From CAZPZR01 sp964591105 (GTDB lineage Bacteria; Bacillota; Clostridia; Lachnospirales; Lachnospiraceae): DNA of 26,773 bases. The translations under genes and the position numbers were made by a program. The stretch is from NCBI GenBank assembly GCA_964591105.1, contig CAZPZR010000023.1, positions 1 to 26,773 on the forward strand, given 5' to 3'. Positions within the stretch are counted from its first letter, which is position 1, and every line of letters begins with the position of its first letter. Under the pieces are notes generated by a model. That model did not search any database and had not been told where the DNA came from. It was given only the letters and a program-made list of their open reading frames with translations. Below are positions 8,103 to 17,000 of this stretch, one piece after another.

Positions 8103-9698
8103 TTACACTAAATGTTCTGCTGCCACCTGTTCGATCGCGATTCCTTTTTTATATCTTTCGATAAATGTTTCAAATCCTTCCACATCTTTTTCCTGTGGAT
8201 CTAATTTCGTCCCTTTATTTCCAGCAAATACTTTATTTGCTAAGTAAGCTTCTAAACTTTCATTTTCTTCTTTGTTCAACATATATGCTGCAAGAACTGC
8301 CATTCCCCATGGTCCGCCTTCTCCTGCAGTTTCCATTACAGAAACTGGTGCGTTGATTGCTGCTGCAAGGATACTCTGTCCAACACCTTTTGTCTTAAAC
8401 AGTCCTCCATGACCAAGCATCTCATCAATTTGTACATTTTCTTCTTTCAGTAGAAGATCCATACCAATTTTCAACGCTCCGAGTGCTGTAAACAGGTGAA
8501 CTCTCATAAAGTTTGCAAGGTTGAACTTACTCTTTGGACTGCGCACAAATAACGGACGTCCTTCTTCTACATCTGTAATATTTTCTCCGGACAGATAACC
8601 ATAAGAAAGTAGACCGCCACAGTCTGCATCTCCTTCTAATGCTTTGTTGTATAATGTCCCAAACAATTCGTTCATATCTACTTTCATACCAAAGCTTTCC
8701 GCAAATTCACGAAAAAGTCCTACCCAGGCATTCAAGTCAGATGTACAGTTATTTGCATGAACCATTGCAACCGGACTACCATCCGGTGTTGTTACCATAT
8801 CAATTTCTGGATATACATTTTTCAATTCATGTTCCAATACAACCATGGAAAATACGCTTGTTCCAGCGGATACATTTCCTGTACGTTTTGCTACACTGTT
8901 TGTTGCAGCCATTCCAGTTCCGGCGTCGCCTTCAGGTGGACAAAGAGGAATACCAGCCTGAAGGTTACCACTTTGGTCGAGAAGTCGTGCCCCCCTCGGG
9001 GATAGCGTGCCTGCACTTTCTCCTGCTACCAGAACTTCTGGAAGAATTTCTTCTAATTTCCACGGATAATTATGATCAGCTACAAGTTCATTAAACTGCT
9101 GAATCATTGTAGCATTGTAATCTTTTGTTGCCGGATCAATCGGGAACATACCAGATGCATCCCCAACACCCAGCACTTTCTGATCTGTCAATTGCCAGTG
9201 GATGTATCCTGCAAGTGTGGTAAAGAATGTTACATCCTTTACGTGTTTTTCCTCATTTAAGATTGCCTGATAAAGGTGTGCAATGCTCCATCTCTGAGGA
9301 ATATTATAGGAAAATAGCTCTGTTAATTTTTCTGCTGCCGCTCCAGTTGTTCCGTTTCTCCATGTTCGGAAAGGAACTAACAACTGATCTTCTTGGTCAA
9401 ATGCCATATAACCATGCATCATTGCACTGAATCCGATTGCACCTACATTTGTCAGTGTTACATCATATTTTTCTTTTACATTTTTCGCCAGTTTATCGTA
9501 GCTGTCACGAAGTCCTGCCCAAATATCATCTAAACTATAAGTCCAGAATCCATTTTCTAATCTATTTTCCCATTCGTGATCTCCAGATGCGATTGGCACG
9601 TGATTTTCATCGACCAATACTGCTTTTATTCTTGTGGAGCCAAATTCAATACCAAGAACGGTTTTCCCATTTTCAATCATTTCTTTTTTATTACTCAT
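8103..9698 (-). CDS. araB: FGGY-family sugar kinase, probable L-ribulokinase
   Basis: ATP-dependent kinase expected to make L-ribulose-5-phosphate. The 531 residues show the N-terminal FGGY signature GIEFGSTRIKAVLVD (16-30), the catalytic Asp in PPEGDAGTGMAAT (D258), the SAGTSVF strand (277-283) and the C-terminal nucleotide-site motif GEGGPWGMA. The sequence looks unlike the longer classical B. subtilis-type AraB, so L-ribulose as substrate rests mainly on its place directly before araD and araA. Xylulose or another ketopentose is the alternative. AGGAGGA precedes the ATG at ideal spacing. It is the first gene of the operon. Confidence 0.88.
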   Translation of the reverse strand: MSNKKEMIENGKTVLGIEFGSTRIKAVLVDENHVPIASGDHEWENRLENGFWTYSLDDIWAGLRDSYDKLAKNVKEKYDVTLTNVGAIGFSAMMHGYMAFDQEDQLLVPFRTWRNGTTGAAAEKLTELFSYNIPQRWSIAHLYQAILNEEKHVKDVTFFTTLAGYIHWQLTDQKVLGVGDASGMFPIDPATKDYNATMIQQFNELVADHNYPWKLEEILPEVLVAGESAGTLSPRGARLLDQSGNLQAGIPLCPPEGDAGTGMAATNSVAKRTGNVSAGTSVFSMVVLEHELKNVYPEIDMVTTPDGSPVAMVHANNCTSDLNAWVGLFREFAESFGMKVDMNELFGTLYNKALEGDADCGGLLSYGYLSGENITDVEEGRPLFVRSPKSKFNLANFMRVHLFTALGALKIGMDLLLKEENVQIDEMLGHGGLFKTKGVGQSILAAAINAPVSVMETAGEGGPWGMAVLAAYMLNKEENESLEAYLANKVFAGNKGTKLDPQEKDVEGFETFIERYKKGIAIEQVAAEHLV

Positions 9699-9765
9699 GA
9701 AATTGTCCTCCTATCTATTTCTTTTAGTAATAATCCCTGTTTTTAGACCTTTTGTCGTTAGCCTC

Positions 9766-9795
9766 ATTATATTAAATCCTTTGATTTCCCCACAA
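9766..9795 (-). promoter_or_regulatory. Candidate promoter of the araB-araD-araA-galM operon
   Basis: On the minus strand, a perfect -10 TATAAT (9766-9771) lies 18 bases downstream of a weak -35 TTGTGG (9790-9795). A weak -35 would suit a promoter needing an activator such as the divergent AraC-family protein. The leader is about 60 bases. Confidence 0.6.
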
Positions 9796-9837
9796 TTTCA
9801 TAACTCTGTCGTGTTTTTTCAAAAGTTACCTTTTCCG

Positions 9838-9887
9838 ACTTCACCTTTCACTTTTCACTTGAAGTCTTGGGATGGAACATTTAAAAT
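9838..9887 (+). promoter_or_regulatory. Promoter of the AraC-family gene with repeat elements
   Basis: On the plus strand, -35 TTGAAG (9859-9864), a 17-base spacer and -10 TAAAAT (9882-9887) precede the regulator gene. Just upstream, TTCAC is repeated three times (9841-9858) inside an inverted pair ACTTCA/TGAAGT (9838-9843, 9860-9865). These repeats overlap the -35 and are the best candidates in this 220-base gap for AraC-type binding sites. No TTAAACGTTTAA palindrome occurs here. Confidence 0.5.
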
Positions 9888-9918
9888 AAAGGTATTATAA
9901 AATTAAGGGAGCGTTTTC

Positions 9919-10968
9919 ATGAGTCTTTTAGAAACTTGCGAAGAACTGATCTTTAAAGACACCGAATTGTTGTCTTCTACTCACAAATTGAATAATCGAC
10001 TAGTTTGTCCTGAATATTCAAAATCAGCAAAAGAAGTGAAAACCTATCCTTTGCTTGAACATGACAGGGTATTTTCTGTTCTGTGGAATTTCGACCAATA
10101 TCGTGAGCTTTCCGCGACTATGTACCCTGCGCCAAAACCATTTTATTGTCAGCTTTCTTTTCTTTCTGGCACAAAAACGCAGTTGCACACACATGCATAT
10201 ATTGAATTGGCATATATCGTAGAGGGGGAATTCCGTCAGAGGATTCTTGGAAAAGATATTGTTTTTTCCAAAGGTGATTTTTGTTTGATTGACAAGAACT
10301 GCCTGCATCAGGATTATTTATTAGATTCTCCTGCAACTATACTGTTTTTCGGAATTGGTAACGATATGTTCAGTGAAATCATGCAGGAAAATATCGCAAC
10401 CGAAAAGTTAGTGTCCTTCCTTCAGTCTGCACTGATTCAGCAAAAAGATGTTCAACAATATCTTCATTTCAAACCGACCACAGAAGCTTCCATCAAAAAA
10501 ATGGAAGAATGTCTTGAACTATTAGTTGCTGAACTGCGAGTAAATGATACCGCCTCTTCTTTTATTCGAAAGGGACTTCTATTTCGTATTTTTCGCCTGT
10601 TGAGTACCGAATATGATTTCTCCCTTTCTTCTGAACAGCGAAAAACCTTGAACTGGATCATTTTCGAGGAAGTTTCTGCATATATGAAGCGTTCCTATTC
10701 TACAATTTCCATTCAGGATTTGGTCAATGAGTTTCATTTTCAGGAAGATTATTTTAACCGTTTGATTAAAAATAAAACCGGTATGACTTATTCTGAATAT
10801 TTACAAAAAATACGATTAGAAAAATCCTGCTCACTTCTTTTAAATACCACTCAGACTGTGGATGAAATTTGTGAGACTGTCGGCTATCACAATAAAGGAT
10901 TTTTTTATAAGCTCTTTAAAGAAAAGTATGGAGTTACTCCATCTCAATATCGAAAACACAACAAATGA
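9919..10968 (+). CDS. AraC-family transcriptional regulator with cupin sensor
   Basis: A 349-residue regulator. A cupin-type effector domain lies around residues 75-140, with the HTHAYIE motif (H90, H92, E96), the turn VEGEF and KGDFCLIDKNCLH. The C-terminal AraC double helix-turn-helix spans about 245-345, with ISIQDLVNEFHFQEDYFNRL and the classic second half IRLEKSCSLLLN...VGYHNKGFFYKLFKEKYG.TPSQYR. AAGGGAG supports the ATG. Divergent transcription from the araB operon suggests it senses arabinose, or a related sugar, and activates that operon. It ends at a bidirectional terminator. Confidence 0.94.
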   Translation: MSLLETCEELIFKDTELLSSTHKLNNRLVCPEYSKSAKEVKTYPLLEHDRVFSVLWNFDQYRELSATMYPAPKPFYCQLSFLSGTKTQLHTHAYIELAYIVEGEFRQRILGKDIVFSKGDFCLIDKNCLHQDYLLDSPATILFFGIGNDMFSEIMQENIATEKLVSFLQSALIQQKDVQQYLHFKPTTEASIKKMEECLELLVAELRVNDTASSFIRKGLLFRIFRLLSTEYDFSLSSEQRKTLNWIIFEEVSAYMKRSYSTISIQDLVNEFHFQEDYFNRLIKNKTGMTYSEYLQKIRLEKSCSLLLNTTQTVDEICETVGYHNKGFFYKLFKEKYGVTPSQYRKHNK

Positions 10969-10973
10969 TACAA

Positions 10974-11012
10974 AAAAAGATGCACAAGTGTTTCCACTCG
11001 TGCATCTTTTCT
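10974..11012. terminator. Bidirectional rho-independent terminator
   Basis: GATGCAC and AGTG (10979-10990) pair with CACT and GTGCATC (10995-11006) around a TTTC loop with one mismatch. T runs flank the stem on both strands: TTTTCTT on plus and TTTTTTTG on minus. It terminates the converging AraC-family gene and the giant surface-protein gene. Confidence 0.9.
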
Positions 11013-11018
11013 TATTTG

Positions 11019-14000
11019 CTATCTTCTAGCTCTTTTTCTCTGAAGAATGACCACAATACAACCAAATGCTACCGCTAAAGCTACTACCAAAATAAGAATT
11101 GGTGCAACGTCGCCTGTTGCAATTGCATTTGTCTTTCCTGGTTCTTTCTTATCATCTGTTTTTTCATCAGCTTCTCCAGCTTTAACTAAATTGTCCATTG
11201 CGTTCTGGAGATTCAGCATTGCCTGATTTACATCTTTCTGTTCTACATCTTCTGTGTTTGCCAGATTCATTGCTGCTTCAAGTGCCTGCTGGAATGCTGC
11301 CCAGCTTTCTGCTGTGTAATCTTTTTCTTTCAGATTTAATGCGCTATTGATTAAATCTCTGAAATCATCAAGATCTACTTCTGGATTTTTCTTTTCCAAT
11401 GCATTCATTGCTTTTTCAAGAGCTTCTACTGCTGCATCTACCTCATCCTGTGTTGCAGATTCATTTGCAGCAACTGCCTGTGCATTAGAAAGTGCTTCTG
11501 CAAATGCTGCCCAACTTTCTTCTGTATAATCAGCGCGTGCAAATTTATTTGCTTTTTTCACCAGTTTATTCAATGGTTTCTTATTTGTTTCCACTGCTGG
11601 AGGATTTGGATTTGCTGCAACTAATGCTCCCATTGCTTCGTTCAGAAGTGCAGTTGCTTCATCAACTGTTTCCTGTGTTGCGTTCTTATCTGCTGCAACT
11701 GTCTGTGCATTAGAAAGTGCTCTTGCAAATGCTGCCCAGCTTTCTGCTGTGTAATCTGCTTCTTCTCTCTTTTCTGCTTCTGTAATTGCTACATTTAACG
11801 CATCTTTGCTCACTTCTGCTTTTGCATATTCTCCATAAACTTTCCACTCAATCACACCAACACCGTTGCATGGGTCATCGATGACATTCTGTGGAGAAAG
11901 TTTCATGCGAATTGCTGTTGTTTCAACACCAAGTTTCACACGATTATAGCTGTCTCCTACTGCTGCAAGTCCCTGTGCATTTTCTATTGCTACCCATTCA
12001 CCTGCCGCATTAAGATATTCAAAACTTACATCTTCTGGAATTAAGATTCCACCGAAGTCTGTGAAGAAGTATACATCTGTACTGTCAATCTTCACTTTGT
12101 TGTCCCATGTGTATGTAAGCCATGGTTCTTCGTTACGATGATTCCAGTTATGCCATGTTCCGTGTGACCATCCGTCGTTAGAATCTTCTGGATCATAACC
12201 ATCATTCAGCGTCGCAAGTCCACCAAGGTCATTCACATAGTCGCACACACCGTCTGCTTTTGCATCTGGCGCAATATTTTCTCCTACCGGTTCTGCATCT
12301 TTTTCTACAAGTGCTGCAATTGCTTTATTTAATGCATCTACAGCATCCATAACTTCTTCTGTTGTTGCATCTCCAGCTTTTACAAGTTCGTTTGCTTTTT
12401 CAAGAGCTTTTTCTAATGTTGCCCAAGAATTTGCAGTATAATCATCTTTTGATAATTTTTCTGCTTCTACGATTGCTGCTTCAAGTTCTGTTGTATCTGC
12501 AGCAACAACTCCATTAACTTTCCACTCAATCACACCAACACCATTACATGGATCTGTGATGAGACTCTGTGGTGTCAATGTCAGACGAAGAGCTGTTGTT
12601 TTTACATTTCCTAACTCTGTAACATTGAACTTGTTACCTTCTACTCCAACAGTAGAATCAACTGCTGTCCATTCCCCAGCTTCATTGAGATATTCTAATG
12701 TTGCTGATTCTGGAAGTTGAATTCCACCACCATCTGTGAAGTAATAGATTTCTGTGTTTTCAATGATTACTGGATTTTCCCATGTATAAGATACCCATGG
12801 TATTTCATCGCGGTGATTCCAGTTGTGCCATGTTCCATGTTCGAATCCGTCATTAGAACTTGCTGGCGTATAGTTATCATTTAATGTTGCAAGTCCACCA
12901 AGATCGTTTGTATAGTCACATACACCATCTGCTTTTGCAATCAGCGCAATGTTCTTATCTGCTTCTTTGATCTCAAGTGCATCTTTTGCTTTGTTTAATG
13001 CTGTAATAGCTGAATCTACTTCTGCCTGACTTACATTTTCTTCTTCAGCAATTTCTTTTGCTTTCTTCAATGCTTTTTCGAAAGATGCCCAGCTTTCTTC
13101 TGTATAAAGGTCAGAAGTTATCGCTTCTGCTGCTTCAATTGCTTCATTTAATACTGTTTTGTCTGCAGCTTCAAGCTGTCCATATACTTTCCATTCAAGA
13201 ATACCTACACCATTGTAGTCTGCTTCCTGTTTTTCCATTGTGATACGGATTGATGTTGTTTTGATGTTATCAAATGCATTGTTATTGTATGCATCCATTA
13301 CTAAGTCTGCTTCTGCAACAGATGTAATTGTCTGCCAGTTTCCATCTGCATCTAAATATTCATAAATAATGTTCTTTGGAATCTGAATACCACCGCTCTT
13401 ATAGTTTCCTTCTTCTCCGTCATACCACAAATAGAGATCTGTTCCTGTAAGCGTTACTTCTGAATTCCATGTGTAAGTTACAGATTCACTTGCACTTTCA
13501 TTTCCCCATGAACCATATTTTGGAACACCAGGTCCATAAGATGCATCTGAAACTTTACCATCATTTACGCCTCCAAGGCTTTCCCATGAAGATACGTAAG
13601 TTGTAGATACTGCCGCACTATATGCAAGGTTGTTATCTGCTGTTGGCAATGTTGCAATGATTCTTGATAATCTCGCTGCTGCCGCATCTACTTCTTCCTG
13701 TGTAGCTTCTTTGTCATCTGCTACTTCTTGTGCTTTTGCAATCTCAGCCTTAAAGTTTGCCTGACCTTCTTCTGTAAGGTCAAATAAAGAAAGGTTCAAA
13801 TTGTTTGCACTATCAATTACTCGGTTCAAAAGTACTTTATCGATAACATTTTCTGCATATCCAAGTACCTGCCATTCGATGACACCACAACCAAGTGTCT
13901 TAGGTGTCATGTTCATACGGATTGCTGTTGTATAAACTGGGTCAAATGTTGTTTCATTATATTGATCCAGTTCTGTTCCGCATCCGGATACATTTGTCAT

Positions 14001-17000
14001 TGGTCTCCATTCACCATTGGTATCTAAGTATTCATAAGATACATCTTTTGGTACAAAGTTACCATCTGTGAAATAGTAAGCGTTTGACTGGTAAATCAGT
14101 ACTTCAGAATCCCATGTGTACTGTACCCATGCGTCTGCACCATTGTCACCAAGCCAGTTGTGCCATACTCCATGTGATTTATCTCTTGAACTTGATGGAT
14201 CATATCCGTCGTTCAATCCAGCTACACCACCAAGATCCTGTGGAGTATTGATGATTGCTGTTGGAGTTGCTTTCAATGCAAGGTTTGCGGATTTTCCAGA
14301 AACTACCATAACAGAAGCTGCTACTTTGATTTCTGTTCCTTCAATCACACCATTTACCACGAATTCTCCTACTTCTGCATAAGATTCTTCTGGTACTTCT
14401 TCCCATACAACATTTCCTGTCATAAGTTCTGCTTCTGGTGTAATTACTTCCATTGTTTCTGGAAGTTCTGGTGCTTCACCTTTGGCTGTAAGAATTAAGC
14501 CTGCGCGTTCTACACCATCTACATCCCCTGTCATTTCAACTGTCACATCTTTTGTAACCTGAATGTCACTGTCATATGCAGTTGTTCCAGGGTCTGTTAC
14601 TGTCACACGGAGTGTATAAGTTCCAGGTGCATACGCTTTCATGACCGCATTTGTCTTGTCCGCATTTGCAATAATTGCGTTACCGCCTTCTGGCTGGTCT
14701 ACAACGCTCCACACATATGTTAATTCATTGTTATAAACTTTGTCTGCTGTTGCTTTTGTTTTCAGTTCTGCTACTGTTGTATTAGATGGATGCTGAGTTG
14801 CTGTTGCTTCCTTAATTACAGGTTCTGTTTTTTCAGGAGCTTTTCCTACAACAAGCTCTACTTCTTCTGTTGTTTCTTCTTTTCCATCACTAACTGTAAG
14901 TTTTAATGTGTATACACCTTCCAGAGTTGCTGTTGCTTCTGCATACAATCTATTATCTGCATCAAATGTTAATTCTCCACCTTCTGGTGCATTTACAACT
15001 TCCCATTTGTAAGTAAGTGTTCCCTCTGGAGCACCGTCATCATAAGAAATTGTTTCCACACGGAATGGTACGAGAGCTTCTACAGTTTCTTCTGCTGCAC
15101 CTGCTCTGTATACTACTGGAGCTGCATTCTTTCCACCACTCATTTTCGTGATTGTTACAGTTGCTGATGTTCCATCTGGAATTTCAGCATAGGCAATACC
15201 TTCATGATCTGCTACATATACCTGTCCAGTTTCTTTTCCATTCACCTGAATGCTATAGTAACCATCTGTCACACCAGCACCATCAATTGTAATCTTAGAA
15301 AGGTGCGCTGTTTCTACTGCACATTTCATAGCAAGGTCAAATGATCTTCCATCTGCTGCGATTGTTGCAGACGTAATTTCATCCTGTTCGGATTCTACAT
15401 ATACTTTTTCATCAATCAAATTGATACGTTTTCCAACGCCATCTAATGGAGTTACTGTGTAAGTATTTCCAGAAGCTGCTACATTACAGCCATATCCTGT
15501 AAGCCCGAATACTGCGTCTTTCGTAACGTCTGAGCTGATACTGAGAAGTGAACCATAAAGTCCTTCATCACTTTCCCCAGAGAAATCATTCCATCCGTTG
15601 TTCATTACACGAGTACCACCATCGTTTACGTTCTGTGCACCCTGGCCACCTTTTGCCATTGTGTATCTCCAGCTTACGTTTCCGATGTAGTCTTCGGAAA
15701 TCTGTCCCATATTGATTGCATTGAAGTTAGAAAGTTTTGCTGCGTAGTTTACGCGAGCTGCCCAACCGTTAGAATCAGAATCATATCCATTTTCCTGATA
15801 ACGTAACCAGTTGTCCATGATTGATCCGGCCAAAGATGCTGTATACTGGAAGTTCCACCATGTTTCACCACCACGGAATACTGGATCCGCGTACTGGTAC
15901 CATGTTGGCTGAAGTCCACGCATCGCACGTGTCTTCCACTCTGCTTTTTCCATATTGCTTAATGCTGCTTTGAATGTATCGCTTAATACATTTTCTGCAC
16001 CTGCATAGTATTTGATCAATGCATTTGCTGCAGAGTAAGCACCTTCTTCACCTGTATTGTCGTATTCAAACTCAGAACCATATGGATAGTCATTTAAAGC
16101 CATATTTGTTCCTTTGTTTAATGCGAACTGTTCTTTCAGTGCATCTCCTTCTTCTGTCATTCCTTCTGCATAGAGTGCTTCAATCATATCTGGGATCTGC
16201 TGTTCTCCGTAGAAGCCGATTGGATAAGAGCCTACACGATTATTATAAATTCCAAATGCTTTTTCCAGATACCATTCTGGAGTCTCACGATATTCAATCA
16301 AATCAGGATAAGCTTTCTGGATTCTATACATATTGAAAAATCCTGTTGCTTCCATTACTTCTGAATATGTACGTGTATATGGAGAAGAGGAATCTGAGTA
16401 AATACCAGAACCACTCAAGTAGTTTGCTACTGTGTATGTATCCTGTGTATACTTCATATAGTTATTCCACATAAAGTCAATCAAGTATGTTTCAATAGAT
16501 TCTACTTCTTCTGCTTCTGGATCTAAATAGTTTTTCATAGCCATGAAGTTAATATTATCATGACTCCAGTCATCTCCCCAGTGTGTTTTCTGAGTTGTAT
16601 CTTTTCCACTTGAGAAATACCAGTCACTATAGATACCATATGTTTCACTGTCTGGATCTGTATCCTGTGTATAATTCACCATAAAATCAGAATGTGTTTC
16701 GATTGTTGTATCCAATTCTTCTAATACATTGAATTCATACTGTGTGAATTTGTCTTCTCCATTCAATTTATAATCAACACGAACAGAGTTATTACCAATA
16801 CATCCAAAATTTAATTTATAAATATGATGTTCTTCGCCATCTACTTTTTTTGTTTCTACAAATGTTGCAGAATCACTATTCGCACAAGTCTTCAAAGAAC
16901 CGCCCTTGCTGTTATTTACCTTCCCATCTTCCTGTTCAGGAATATGCGCAGTATCCCAAGGGTCATTTTCATGTACACACTGTACTGTAACTTTTACATC

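Noticed and set aside
11826..14296. Interspersed repeats as a CRISPR or tandem DNA array
   Set aside because: Units are about 680 bases, coding, in frame and diverged; they are protein modules.
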